NCBI GenBank assembly: GCA_964244115.1
Contig: CAXTHM010000011.1
Span: forward strand, 1 to 64,000
From: CADCWK01 sp964244115
GTDB taxonomy: Bacteria; Chloroflexota; Chloroflexia; Thermomicrobiales; UBA6265
DNA length: 64,000 nt
Direction: 5' to 3'
Shown: positions 16,144-24,847 of the stretch, in pieces
Layout: every line of letters starts with the position of its first letter
How positions within the stretch are numbered: the stretch's first letter is position 1
Program-made: the position numbers and the translations under genes
Notes under the pieces: model-generated
The model's input: the letters and a program-made list of their open reading frames with translations, nothing else
Told to the model about the DNA's origin: nothing
Database searches by the model: none

Positions 16144-17298
16144 TCATTGCGACAGCCCCCGGGCGGTGACGGCCCAGACCGCCTCGACGGTCCCGTCCCG
16201 GACGGCGTAAACGGTATCGTGGAGGTTGGCGGCGGCGCAGCAGTGGCCGGGGTGGAGCTCGATCAGGTCGCCAGGGGCGAACCCGGTCGCGCTGCCGTCG
16301 GTCGTCGTCAGCGTGCCGTGCTCCTCGGACAGCCCCCGGACGGTGAGTTCCGGGTGGCCCTTGGCCGCCGCCGTGCCGCCGCCGGTCGAGAGCACCTGCA
16401 GGCCGCTGTCGACGACGATCCGGTCCGCCGTCGGGGCGCTCAGGACGGTGCTGAGCAGCGTGAACGCGAGCCCGAAGGCGGGGGCTTTCTCCTGGTAGCC
16501 GGGGTCCATGTAGACATACGAACCCGCCTGGTGCTCGGTCACGCCGGGGTAGACGCCGGAGATGTCGTAGGTCCCCGTCCCGCCGCAGGTGACGGTCTCG
16601 ACCTCCAGTCCGGCTCTGCGGATCATCTCGGCCGTCTCCAGCCCGATGTCGAGCATGGCCTCGGTGGAGCGGGTCCGCTCGGTTCGATCCGGCACCTGGA
16701 CAAGGTGGCCCTCGTAGATGTGGATGCCGGCGAAGCGCAGCCCCGGCGCCCGGCCGATCGCCTCCGCGAGCGCCACCGCCGGTGCGCCGGGCCTCGTCCC
16801 GCAGCGTGACATCCCGCTCTCGATCTCGATCAGCACGCCCAGCGTTACCCCGGCCGCCGTCGCCGCCTCGGAGAGCACCGCCACGTTCCGGGCGTCGTCG
16901 GTCAGGACACTGACCGTCGCCCGATGGGCCAGCGCGACCAGCCGCCGGATCATGGCCGGCGCGACGACCTGGTTGGCGACGAAGACATCGTCGATCCCGC
17001 CATCGACCATCGCCTCGGCCACGCTGGTCTTCGGCGCCGTGATCCCCGTCGCCCCGGCCGCGACCTGCATCCGGGCGACGACCGGCGTTCGGTGCGTCTT
17101 GGCGTGCGGCCTGATCGTGGCTGGCCGGTCGGCGAAGAACGCCGCCATCGTCGCGATGTTCCGCTCTAGGGTCGGCAGGTCGATCAGCGGCGCCGGCGTC
17201 GGCAGCGACGTCACGGGCTGCCCGATCGCCGGGTGGTCAGGCAGGATGCCGGAGGCGTCGGGTGATGACAGTCGGTCGGATGGGATGTACGTGATCAT
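16144..17298 (-). CDS. D-threonine aldolase / D-serine dehydratase-like PLP enzyme
   Basis: 384 residues. It begins the alanine-racemase-fold barrel with 'TPAPLIDLPTLERNIATMAAF', then the PLP lysine in 'IRPHAKTHRTPVVARMQ' (Lys about residue 67), 'GVLIEIESGMSRCG', 'GIHIYEGHL' and 'VTCGGTGTYDI'. The C-terminal beta domain ends with 'ELHPGHCCAAANLHD', whose His and Cys form the metal site of the D-threonine aldolase / eukaryotic-type D-serine dehydratase family. It should break down a D-amino acid (aldol cleavage or dehydration). The next gene on this strand is an N-acyl-D-amino-acid deacylase, which supports a D-amino-acid catabolic role. Confidence 0.88.
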   Translation of the reverse strand: MITYIPSDRLSSPDASGILPDHPAIGQPVTSLPTPAPLIDLPTLERNIATMAAFFADRPATIRPHAKTHRTPVVARMQVAAGATGITAPKTSVAEAMVDGGIDDVFVANQVVAPAMIRRLVALAHRATVSVLTDDARNVAVLSEAATAAGVTLGVLIEIESGMSRCGTRPGAPAVALAEAIGRAPGLRFAGIHIYEGHLVQVPDRTERTRSTEAMLDIGLETAEMIRRAGLEVETVTCGGTGTYDISGVYPGVTEHQAGSYVYMDPGYQEKAPAFGLAFTLLSTVLSAPTADRIVVDSGLQVLSTGGGTAAAKGHPELTVRGLSEEHGTLTTTDGSATGFAPGDLIELHPGHCCAAANLHDTVYAVRDGTVEAVWAVTARGLSQ

Positions 17299-17410
17299 GG
17301 CGTGGCGACTCCTTCACATGGGTATTTTCGTCGACGACGGTTGCGACTCACGACTCAACTCGGGTGGCGTAACGCTCCAGGACCGGATCTCGTTACTACC
17401 CGGAGCGCTT

Positions 17411-17530
17411 GCGTGACCAGGAGAAGCCCGTCTCCGGGCACCTGCGAACCGAAGCCGCTTCAGTGAGCAGGTGAGCGGGGGAGGGGTTCTCGCTTCGCTG
17501 GGGAGGAGACTGCTTCGCGACCGCATGCTT
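17411..17530 (+). repeat. Family B intergenic repeat
   Basis: Contains CTCCGGGCACCTGCGAACCG, 'GTGAGCGGGGGAGGGG' and 'GAGACTGCTTCGCG', the same order of blocks as at 23594 and 43484. It lies between the two D-amino-acid genes. Confidence 0.75.
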
Positions 17531-17557
17531 CGCGATCCATCGACCATGATCCAGCCA

Positions 17558-19123
17558 TCACGCCGACGCGTTGCAGTCGATCACCCGGCCCGGCAGTTCC
17601 CCGGTCGGGACGCCCGCCAGCACGACGGTCGTCCCGTTGACGATCACGCGGTCCACCCCGACCGGCTCCAGCCGGGGCTCGTCCCACGTCGCCCGGTCGG
17701 CGTAGGTGTCGGCGTCGAAGATCACGACGTCGGCGCCGTAGCCCTCGCGCAGGACGCCGCGCTGCGGGATCCGGAACCGCTCGGCCGGGTAGCCGCTCAT
17801 CTTCCAGACGGCCTCCTCCAGCGAGATCGCGCCGTAGTCGCGAACGCCCAGCCGGACGGCCTGCCCGAAGCAGCCGTAGGCACGGGGGTGGGCGGATACG
17901 CCGCTGTACATCCCGTCCGACGCGACCATCATCTTCGGGTGGCGAAGCGTCGCGGTGATCTCTTCCCGCAGCGCCTGCGGGGTCGTCCGGCGGTGGTAGA
18001 CCATCAGCGCGTACGGGTGCTCCGTCTCGAGGATGCGGATCGCCAGCTCGCCGAACGGGATGCCCTCCGCCTCGGCCATCGCCTGGATCTCGCGGCCGAC
18101 GTAGGTGCCGGTCTGGTCGTCGACGCAGACGGCCCGGTCCCGCATCGGGTCGTTGTTGAGCCGGTCATCCAGCACGGCCCGCATCCGCGCCCGCGTCTCC
18201 GGGTCGCGGAGCCGGGCCTGGATCGCGTCGGGCCCGCCGGCCTGCGCCCAGAGCGGCAGCATCAGCGCCAGGTGCGTGCAGCCGGCCGGGTAGAGGTACG
18301 ACTCGAACGAGACATCGGCCCGCGCCCCGCCCTCGGTGAACAGTTTGGCCGACTCGGCGTCGATCCGCTCGTGCGAGATGTGGACCGGGATGTCCGCCCC
18401 CTCGGCGATCTGCCACGTCTCCCGGAACGCCTCCGCCCGGCCGAGTCCGTTGTAGCGGACGTGGGCGGCGTAGAGTCCGTCGTACTCCCGCGCGACCCGG
18501 CTCAGGGCGATCAGCTCGTCGGTCGTCGCGAAGGCGCTGGGCTGGTAGTCGAGCCCGAGGTTGAGGCACTTCGCCCCGGCCTCCATCCATTCCCGCGTCA
18601 GGTCTTCCATCCGCCGCAACTCATCGGCGTCCGGTGCCCGGGTGTCCCAGCCGAGGACGGCCATCCGGACCGCGCAGGCCGGCACCTGCGGCACGACGTT
18701 GACCGGCGTGTTGCCGGGGAAGATGTCGAGGTACTCCCGCGCCGACGGCCAGCCGATCGGGAACGGCGCCTCGCCGTAAGCAAAGCGGAGCCCGTCCCAG
18801 AGCTGGTGGGCCGGCTCGCCCGTCAGCGGCGCCCAGCCGAATCCGTCGGGAGCCGTCAGGTGCGTCGTGACGCCCTGGAGGACGCTGCCGTAGCGGTACG
18901 GGTTGGCCGTGTCGGCGATGGCGATCTCGGAGTGGATGTGGACGTCGATGAAGCCCGGCGCGACGATCCGGCCGGTCGCGTCGATCTCCTCGCCGGCCGT
19001 CACGTCCCGCAGGTCACCGATCGCCGTGATCACCCCGTCGGTGATCCCGACGTCCCCGGCGAACCCCGCCGCCCCCGAGCCGTCGATCACCGTCCCGCCG
19101 CGAATGACCGTCTCGACGTGCAT
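17558..19123 (-). CDS. N-acyl-D-amino-acid deacylase-like amidohydrolase
   Basis: 521 residues from the ATG at 19123 with GGGAGA upstream; the longer frame to 19318 runs through a family C repeat and is unlikely to be translated. It starts with a small beta domain ('VIRGGTVIDGSGAAGFAGDVGI', 'GEEIDATGRIVAPGFIDVHIHSE'), where the HxH metal site is at about residues 64-66. 'YAAHVRYNG', 'VHISHER' and 'MVASDGMY' supply further ligands including the catalytic Asp. This is the D-aminoacylase/dihydropyrimidinase-like group of the amidohydrolase superfamily, acting on N-acyl-D-amino acids or related amides. With the adjacent D-threonine-aldolase-like gene it suggests use of D-amino acids, perhaps from peptidoglycan. 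Confidence 0.88.
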   Translation of the reverse strand: MHVETVIRGGTVIDGSGAAGFAGDVGITDGVITAIGDLRDVTAGEEIDATGRIVAPGFIDVHIHSEIAIADTANPYRYGSVLQGVTTHLTAPDGFGWAPLTGEPAHQLWDGLRFAYGEAPFPIGWPSAREYLDIFPGNTPVNVVPQVPACAVRMAVLGWDTRAPDADELRRMEDLTREWMEAGAKCLNLGLDYQPSAFATTDELIALSRVAREYDGLYAAHVRYNGLGRAEAFRETWQIAEGADIPVHISHERIDAESAKLFTEGGARADVSFESYLYPAGCTHLALMLPLWAQAGGPDAIQARLRDPETRARMRAVLDDRLNNDPMRDRAVCVDDQTGTYVGREIQAMAEAEGIPFGELAIRILETEHPYALMVYHRRTTPQALREEITATLRHPKMMVASDGMYSGVSAHPRAYGCFGQAVRLGVRDYGAISLEEAVWKMSGYPAERFRIPQRGVLREGYGADVVIFDADTYADRATWDEPRLEPVGVDRVIVNGTTVVLAGVPTGELPGRVIDCNASA

Positions 19124-19205
19124 CCCGTTCGTCTCCCGGCTGCTTCGGCTGCCCATGATGACCGGCATCATATCGGACAGCTTCGGGAGATGGGTGACCC
19201 AGACC

Positions 19206-19228
19206 GGGCGCTGAAGCCGCCCGGCAAA
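19206..19228 (+). repeat. Family C repeat, single
   Basis: Core GGGCGCTGAAGCCGCCCGGC, upstream of the deacylase start. Confidence 0.85.
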
Positions 19229-19452
19229 TCGAACTGCATTCGGCAAGGGGTGCGTGGGACGGAGATCCTTGCGAGCGATAGTCATGGCCGACGCAACCTG
19301 CACACATGGAGCTGACATGATCAGTCATTTGTGATGGACAAAAGCCGCAAACCGGCGATCAACGCGACCACCTACGTGTAATTTACGCGATCACCAAACT
19401 GGGAACCGAAACGGCCGGTGATCACGTTTCCGTGATCGACACGACCCGAAAA

Positions 19453-19590
19453 CCGGGGGCTAAAGCCGCCCGGCTCAGGGATGATTTTCTCGTACGATGC
19501 ATTCTCCGGGAAAGGGTGTCCGATAGAAATCGCGTTCGTTCGCCATTCACTCCTGAGCCGGATGGCTTTAGCCTCCGGCCACCGGGGTAA
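19453..19590. repeat. Family C inverted doublet
   Basis: Forward copy at 19453-19480 (CCGGGGGCTAAAGCCGCCCG) and degenerate reversed copy at 19552-19590 (GATGGCTTTAGCCTCCGGCC), 138 bp end to end, just beyond the 3' end of tyrS. Confidence 0.75.
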
Positions 19591-19593
19591 CGC

Positions 19594-20931
19594 CTACTCG
19601 ATCACCACCCGCATGAACCGCTTCTTGCCGGAGCGCAGCAGGACCGCCGTCCGGCCCGCCAGTACCTCGCCGAGCGGTGTATCCACGCCCTCGACCCGCT
19701 GGTCGTCGATGCTCAGGCCGCCGGCCTGCGCCGTCCGGCGGGCGTCGCCGCGGGAGGTCGCCAGCCCGGCCCGGACGAAACCGTCGGCGAGGCTAAAGTC
19801 CGGCGTCAGCTCGCCGGCCGGGATCGTGGTGGTCGGCAGGTTCGGGTCGTCGAGCATCACGCTCGCCGTCCGCGGGCCGGAGAACAGCGCCGCCGCCGCC
19901 GCCCGGGCCGCTTCCGCCGCCGGGACGCCGTGGGTCAGGACGGTCACCTCGAACGCGAGTGTCTGCTTGGCGTCCCGCAGGGCGGCCCCGTCGCTGACGG
20001 CGACCAGCTCGGCGATCCGCTCGTCCGGCAGGAACGTGTAGATCTTCAGGAGGCGCTCGATGTCGCGGTCGTCGCAGTTCACCCAGTACTGGAAGTAGTC
20101 GAACGGCGACGTCAGGTCCGGGTTCAGCCAGACGGAGTTGCCGGCCGTCTTGCCCATCTTCTCGCCGGCCGTCGTCAGTAGTGGGCAGGACAGCCCAAAC
20201 GCCTTGCCCCGGTCGGCCTTGCGGACCAGCTCGACGCCGCCGGTGATGTTGCCCCACTGGTCCGAGCCGCCGAGTTGCAGGAGGCAGTGCTCCGTCCGGA
20301 ACAGGTGGAGGAAGTCGTAGGACTGGACCAGCCGGTAGTTGAACTCGACGAAGTTCAGGCCGTGCTCCAGCCGGTTCCGGTACGTCTCGGCGGCCAGCAT
20401 CTCATTGACGGAGAAGTGGCGGCCGATGTCGCGCAGGAACGGGATGTAATGCAGGTCCAGCAGCCAGTCGGCGTTGTTGATCAGCATCGCCGCCGGGTTG
20501 GGCGGATCCTGGGTGAAGCGGCCGCCCGCGAAGTCGAGGTGGTGGCGGAACTGGACCAGGATGCCGGCGAGGTTGGCGTCGATCTCCTCCAGCGTCAGGA
20601 CCGTCCGGGTGGACGTCTTGCCGGTCGGGTCGCCGACCATCGCCGTACCGCCACCGCCGAGCGCGATCGGCCGGTGGCCGAAGCGCTGGAGCGTCGCCAG
20701 CATCATGATCCCGACGAGGTGGCCGGCGTGGAGCGAGACGCCGGTCGGGTCGAACCCCTGGTAGAAGGTGACCGGACCTGCCGCGAACGCCGCCCGCAGC
20801 CCGGCCTCGTCGGTCACGTCCTGGACGAAGCCCCGGCGCATCATGTAGTCGAGCGGGTTGACGCCGGCCGCCCGGGCGATCGTGATGGCGTCCTGCGCGG
20901 CGGTCGGGGTGGTCGGATCTGCGGTGGTCAC
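19594..20931 (-). CDS. tyrS: Tyrosyl-tRNA synthetase
   Basis: 445 residues. Class I synthetase: 'DPTGVSLHAGHLVGI' with HAGH as the HIGH motif (about residues 61-75), 'FVEFNYRLVQSYDF' and 'QLGGSDQWGNITGG' of the tyrosine pocket, and KMGKT as the KMSKS equivalent (about 258-262). The C-terminal part 'SLADGFVRAGLATSRGDARRTAQAGGLSIDDQ' is the S4 RNA-binding domain. It charges tRNA-Tyr in the cytoplasm. Length is slightly above the usual 400-430 residues. It stands as a single gene. Confidence 0.95.
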   Translation of the reverse strand: MTTADPTTPTAAQDAITIARAAGVNPLDYMMRRGFVQDVTDEAGLRAAFAAGPVTFYQGFDPTGVSLHAGHLVGIMMLATLQRFGHRPIALGGGGTAMVGDPTGKTSTRTVLTLEEIDANLAGILVQFRHHLDFAGGRFTQDPPNPAAMLINNADWLLDLHYIPFLRDIGRHFSVNEMLAAETYRNRLEHGLNFVEFNYRLVQSYDFLHLFRTEHCLLQLGGSDQWGNITGGVELVRKADRGKAFGLSCPLLTTAGEKMGKTAGNSVWLNPDLTSPFDYFQYWVNCDDRDIERLLKIYTFLPDERIAELVAVSDGAALRDAKQTLAFEVTVLTHGVPAAEAARAAAAALFSGPRTASVMLDDPNLPTTTIPAGELTPDFSLADGFVRAGLATSRGDARRTAQAGGLSIDDQRVEGVDTPLGEVLAGRTAVLLRSGKKRFMRVVIE

Positions 20932-21036
20932 GGTCGATCCTCGGTCATGGCGGGTGGGGTATCGGACGACGATTCTGCATTCGCGGCAACGATAGCATGA
21001 GGCCCGGTAACGGACGGCCGGTGCATGGCCGGCTGA

Positions 21037-21163
21037 TCCGGGCGCTGAAGCCGCCCGGCAACCCGAAGATGATCACAACGCCTGGCCCTGCCCAGAACAT
21101 CGTTCTGATGGAACCCCACCAGCACGCCCATTTCGGATTTGCCCGGCGGCTTTAGCGCCGGGA
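21037..21163. repeat. Family C inverted doublet
   Basis: Forward copy at 21037-21062 (GGGCGCTGAAGCCGCCCGGC) and reversed copy at 21138-21163 (GCCCGGCGGCTTTAGCGCCG), 127 bp end to end, between tyrS and the epimerase. Confidence 0.88.
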
Positions 21164-21187
21164 AACGCCGAGCCACGGTAGACATCT

Positions 21188-21994
21188 CTACACCGGGGCG
21201 CTGTCCTGCGGGTCGTAGCCCAGCACCGCCCGGGCGTGGCCGAGGTCCCAGTACTGGCGCGGGTTGTCGGAGATGCCGTAGACCAGGGCCCAGCGCGGCT
21301 CCGTCACCGTCAGGCACTGCCGGACCAGCCGGGCGGCGTCGGCCCGGCTCAGCCAGGCGGCCCGCATCCGCTTCCGGGTCTGCTCCGGGGTCAGTTCGAG
21401 GATGCCGCCCCCGCCGGCGATGACGGATTCCGCGAACGGGTCGTCGTCGCCCCGCATCGCCCCGATCCGCAGGCAGTAGACCGCCATCCCGTGGCGCTCG
21501 TGGTAGTAGCGGCCCAGCGCCTCGCCGTAGGCCTTGCTGACGCCGTAGAGCGAGTCCGGCCGGATCGGGACGGTGTGGTCGAAGACGCGCTCGTCGTCGA
21601 GTTCGAACAGCTCCGGCGCGCCCTCGAACTCGTACATCCCGATCGCGTGGTTGGAGGATGCGAACACGACCCGATCCACCCCTGCCAGCCGGGCGGCCTC
21701 GAAGACGTTGTAAGTCCCGATCAGGTTGTTCTGGAGGACGTCCTCCCAGGCCGACTCGACCGGGGCCGACGCCGCCAGGTGGACGACGGCCTGGACGCCC
21801 TCGAACGCCGGCCGGATCGCCTCAAGGTCGGCGATGTTGCCGACGTGGCTGGGGAAATCCTGCGGGTGCAGGGTCAAGTACCGCAGGTCGAACTCGCCGG
21901 CGAGGTGCTCCCGCAGCGCCGTCCCAACCTGCCCGTCGGCACCGGTGATCAGGACATCGCGGACGGGGCGGTTCGGGGCGGGGGCGTCGGTCAT
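21188..21994 (-). CDS. NAD-dependent epimerase/dehydratase (uronate-dehydrogenase-like)
   Basis: 268 residues of an extended SDR. 'VLITGADGQVGTALREHL' is the GxxGxxG loop (about residues 14-31), 'VVHLAASAPVESAWEDVLQNNLIGTYNVFEAA' follows, then 'FASSNHAIG' with the catalytic Ser region and 'YGVSKAYGEALGRYY' with the YxxxK pair. The short length and the 'SSNHAIG' block are like uronate dehydrogenases, which oxidise glucuronate or galacturonate to the lactone, but other nucleotide-sugar or free-sugar substrates are possible. It is a single gene on the minus strand, divergent from yihY. Confidence 0.85.
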   Translation of the reverse strand: MTDAPAPNRPVRDVLITGADGQVGTALREHLAGEFDLRYLTLHPQDFPSHVGNIADLEAIRPAFEGVQAVVHLAASAPVESAWEDVLQNNLIGTYNVFEAARLAGVDRVVFASSNHAIGMYEFEGAPELFELDDERVFDHTVPIRPDSLYGVSKAYGEALGRYYHERHGMAVYCLRIGAMRGDDDPFAESVIAGGGGILELTPEQTRKRMRAAWLSRADAARLVRQCLTVTEPRWALVYGISDNPRQYWDLGHARAVLGYDPQDSAPV

Positions 21995-22177
21995 CGGAAC
22001 CTCCAGGCATCATCAGGGCATCATCGGCAGACAGGAGTGAATCGTGCGATCGCCGGATCATCATCGCCGGGGACGCGGACGGCTATCATTGGGAACACGA
22101 TCGTCTGTCGCATGGGCCGGACCGTCATCCCGACGTGACGAGTCGACCGGCGGTGACGTTCAGGTGGGAGGGTGAGG

Positions 22178-23377
22178 ATGGTCGGGCAGACCCAGGACGA
22201 CGGCGAGGTGTCCGGCAAGCCGGTCTCCAGGATGCGGCCGGCCTGGCTGTACCCGCCCACTCGCGGCCAGACGCCCGACCCCGCCGTGGATGCGTCGACG
22301 CCGATCCGGCCCGCCCCGCGCCCGGCGACGTCCCGCCTGCGCCGACTGCCGCTGGCCGTCGTCCCCGAGATCCCGAACGTCGAGCCCGCCGACGGCGAGC
22401 GCCGGTCCGGCTGGGGCTACCTCTGGCACAGCACCCAGCGTCACGCCTCCGCCTTCCGCCGCTACTTCTCGATCCGGACCAACGACCTCGCCGCGATCAT
22501 CGCCTTCAACGGGCTGATCGCCGTGGTGCCGATGTTCCTGCTCGTCGTCGCGATCGCGGGACTCCTGCTGCGCGACGAGGGGCTGTTCCTCGAGTTCCGC
22601 AAGACCGTGATCTCGATCTTCCCGTCGCAGGGCGCCCGCGACGCGCTCGACGACGCCTCGGCCTCGCGGGAGAACGTCGGCTGGTTCAGCCTGCTCTCCC
22701 TGATCGGCTTCGTCTGGATCGGCACGTCGTTCGTCGCGACGGTGACGCGGGCGATCAACAGCCTCTACGAGGTCCGCGGCTCGCCGTTCATCCGCAGTCG
22801 CATCCGCGCCTTCGTCGTGATCGTCGGCTTCAGTCTCCTGCTCATGATCGCCGTACTGGCCGGCACATTGCCGACCCTGTTCGTCTGGCGGGAGGTCCAG
22901 CCCTATTTCCGGGACGTCTGGGGCGTCGAGGACCTGTTCCTGTTCCAGGCCGTCGGGCAACTGATCAGTTACGCCGTCTCACTGGTCTCCGCCTTCCTGC
23001 TGTTCATGACCGCCTACCGCTACCTGCCGGCGGTGAAGCAGAGCTTCCGTGACGTCATCCCCGGGTCGCTGGTCGCCTCGGTCGGCCTCGTCATCCTGGC
23101 GCAGGTCTTCCCGATCTACGTCCGGATCTACCAGTCGCTGCCGAGCTCCTCCAGTTACGGCGCGGCCTTCGTCTTCGTCTCGATCCTCGTCACCTGGGCC
23201 TACGTCCTCTCCCACGTCCTGCTGATCGGCGCCTGGCTGAATGCCCGGGCCGATGAGCGCCGCCGCGTCCACCGGTCACTGACGATGACCCATGTCGAGG
23301 CCGGCGGCCGCAGCAGCGACCTCTCCGCCCAGCGCACGCCGCTCAACGAAGTGCCGCCCTTGCCGCCCGCCGAATAG
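22178..23377 (+). CDS. YihY/BrkB family membrane protein
   Basis: 399 residues from the ATG at 22178, six bases after GGGAGG. After a Pro/Arg-rich cytoplasmic N-terminus of about 85 residues come six hydrophobic helices: around 'DLAAIIAFNGLIAVVPMFLLVVAIAGLLL', 'WFSLLSLIGFVWIGTSFVATV', 'AFVVIVGFSLLLMIAVLAG', a segment near 'AVGQLISYAVSLVSAFLLFMTAY', 'VIPGSLVASVGLVILAQVF', and a last helix after 'SSSSYGAAFVFVSILVTWAYVLS'. 'YRYLPAVKQSFRDVIPGSLVA' is the most characteristic family stretch. YihY/BrkB proteins are integral inner-membrane proteins of unsettled function; the old RNase BN label is wrong. The tail is short and hydrophilic. Confidence 0.9.
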   Translation: MVGQTQDDGEVSGKPVSRMRPAWLYPPTRGQTPDPAVDASTPIRPAPRPATSRLRRLPLAVVPEIPNVEPADGERRSGWGYLWHSTQRHASAFRRYFSIRTNDLAAIIAFNGLIAVVPMFLLVVAIAGLLLRDEGLFLEFRKTVISIFPSQGARDALDDASASRENVGWFSLLSLIGFVWIGTSFVATVTRAINSLYEVRGSPFIRSRIRAFVVIVGFSLLLMIAVLAGTLPTLFVWREVQPYFRDVWGVEDLFLFQAVGQLISYAVSLVSAFLLFMTAYRYLPAVKQSFRDVIPGSLVASVGLVILAQVFPIYVRIYQSLPSSSSYGAAFVFVSILVTWAYVLSHVLLIGAWLNARADERRRVHRSLTMTHVEAGGRSSDLSAQRTPLNEVPPLPPAE

Positions 23378-23848
23378 GAGCGCATTCCTTGACCAGCAGG
23401 ATAGTTGGGGTCGAGCGTTGTGGCCCGTGCGCCGAAGCCGCCCCGCAACGAAAACCGGATAGGCATTTCATTCGCCGGACGGTGCAACCATGTGCTAAAG
23501 CAGCCTGGCTAAGGGGTGATTGGCAGACATCAGGGACGATCGCCTACCGCGGTCCTCACCGAATCATCCGATCCCAATGCAACGGCGCGGCTCCCCGCTC
23601 CGGGCACATGCGGAGCCTCAGCGCAGCGAGAGCCGCATGGGGCGGTTGAGCGAGCAGGTGAGCGGGGGCGGGGTCTCGTCTCGCTGGGGCAGAGGTCTGC
23701 TCCGCCGCCCGAGCTGTTCGAGCGCGAACCCCACCAAACGCCACCACGTCGGAGATCGACCATCCCGGTATCGCCGCATCGCCCCCGGTACAATGCTCCG
23801 CTGACGGGTCGCCGCGCCGGTGCGTGGATACAGGGTAGGAGCAGGACG
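23378..23848. other. Intergenic region with family B repeat and degenerate C copy
   Basis: Includes a degenerate family C core near 23428-23458 and the family B element at 23594-23715. Frames that read through it do not resemble proteins. Confidence 0.65.
23594..23715 (+). repeat. Family B intergenic repeat
   Basis: Blocks GCTCCGGGCACATGCGGAGC, 'GCAGCGAGAGCCGCATGGGG', 'GAGCGAGCAGGTGAGCGGGG' and 'GGCAGAGGTCTGCTCCGCC' in the order shared with 43484-43593 and, reversed, 46620-46730. Confidence 0.85.
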
Positions 23849-24637
23849 ATGGATCTCGGGTTGACGGGCAAGGTGGCGATCGTGGCGGCGTCGAGCAAGG
23901 GGCTCGGTCGGGCGGTCGCCCGGCAGTTCCTGCTGGAGGGCGCCCTCGTCACGATCAACGGGCGGGACGAGGCGTCGCTGGGACGGACGGCCCAGGAGTT
24001 ACGGGACGAGACCAGTGGCGATGTCCTCGCCATCGTCGGGGACATGACCGACCCGGCCGACATCGCGCGGCTGATCGACGACACCGTCGCTGCACGCGGT
24101 CGGCTGGACGCGCTGGTCTGCAACGCCGGTGGTCCGCCCCCTGGCCGCTTCCCGGACTTCCCCGAGGACGGGCCGTGGGAGCGCGCGATCGAGCTCAACC
24201 TGATGAGCACGCTCCGGCTCATCCGGGCCGGCCTGCCGCACCTCGAGGCCAGCAAGGGCAGTGTCACGGCGATCATGTCGACGTCGATCAAGCAGCCGAT
24301 CCCGCACCTGATCCTCTCGAACACGGCCCGCTCGGCCGTCTCGGGCCTGATGAAGTCGCTGGCGCTGGACTACGCGGCCAAGGGCGTCCGCTTCAACAAT
24401 GTCCTTCCCGGCAGCACCCGGACCGACCGCATCATCGGCATGGCGGCCAAGCGGGCCGAATCGACCGGGCAGAGCGTCGACGAGATCATCGCCGAGGACG
24501 CCAAGGCGATCCCGATGCAGCGCGTCGGCGAGCCGCACGAGTTCGCCAACGCCGTCGTCTTCATGGCCTCGCCGGCGGCCTCGTTCATCACTGGCCAGTC
24601 GCTGGCGGTGGACGGCGGCACCATCCGGGGCGTGTAG
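23849..24637 (+). CDS. SDR family oxidoreductase with altered catalytic tetrad
   Basis: 262 residues from the ATG at 23849 with TAGGAGCAGG upstream. The Rossmann part is normal: 'VAIVAASSKGLGRAVARQF' (about residues 8-26) and 'VCNAGGPPPG' (about 89-98). The catalytic block reads 'MSTSIKQPIPHLILSNTARSAVSGLMKSLA'; aligned on 'AVSGLMKSLA', the usual Tyr is Ser (or Asn) and the usual Lys is Arg. The C-terminal 'PMQRVGEPHEFANAVVFMASPAASFITGQSLAVDGG' is standard. This belongs to the FabG-like SDR branch in which YxxxK is replaced; activity and substrate are uncertain. Downstream is a hairpin likely to end transcription. Confidence 0.85.
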   Translation: MDLGLTGKVAIVAASSKGLGRAVARQFLLEGALVTINGRDEASLGRTAQELRDETSGDVLAIVGDMTDPADIARLIDDTVAARGRLDALVCNAGGPPPGRFPDFPEDGPWERAIELNLMSTLRLIRAGLPHLEASKGSVTAIMSTSIKQPIPHLILSNTARSAVSGLMKSLALDYAAKGVRFNNVLPGSTRTDRIIGMAAKRAESTGQSVDEIIAEDAKAIPMQRVGEPHEFANAVVFMASPAASFITGQSLAVDGGTIRGV

Positions 24638-24665
24638 GCGGCGTTATCCGACCCCCAAGCGAAGC

Positions 24666-24701
24666 GAGACCCCTCCCCATCCCCGGATGGAGAGGGGTCT
24701 C
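24666..24701 (+). terminator. Hairpin downstream of the SDR gene
   Basis: GAGACCCCTC at 24666-24675 pairs perfectly with GAGGGGTCTC at 24692-24701; there is no clear T run, so terminator function is inferred. It is also similar to B-type repeat arms. Confidence 0.55.
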
Positions 24702-24707
24702 ATCATG

Positions 24708-24775
24708 TAGGGGCGAACCCTGCGAGCCAAGCTGCCGCAGCGGGCATCGCCGAGCGAGGCGATACCGGTCGTCGC
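24708..24775 (+). repeat. Family A repeat
   Basis: GTAGGGGCGAACCCTGCGAG then CCAAGCTGCCGCAGCGGGC. Confidence 0.75.
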
Positions 24776-24847
24776 CAACGTCATCGTCGGATCTGGCCCG
24801 AACGTAGTTGACCGGACCTGTATGGTCTCATGCGCCGCGACACGCGC

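Noticed and set aside
17471..19315. 614-codon plus-strand open frame over the deacylase
   Set aside because: The minus strand carries a full amidohydrolase with metal motifs; the plus frame is its shadow.
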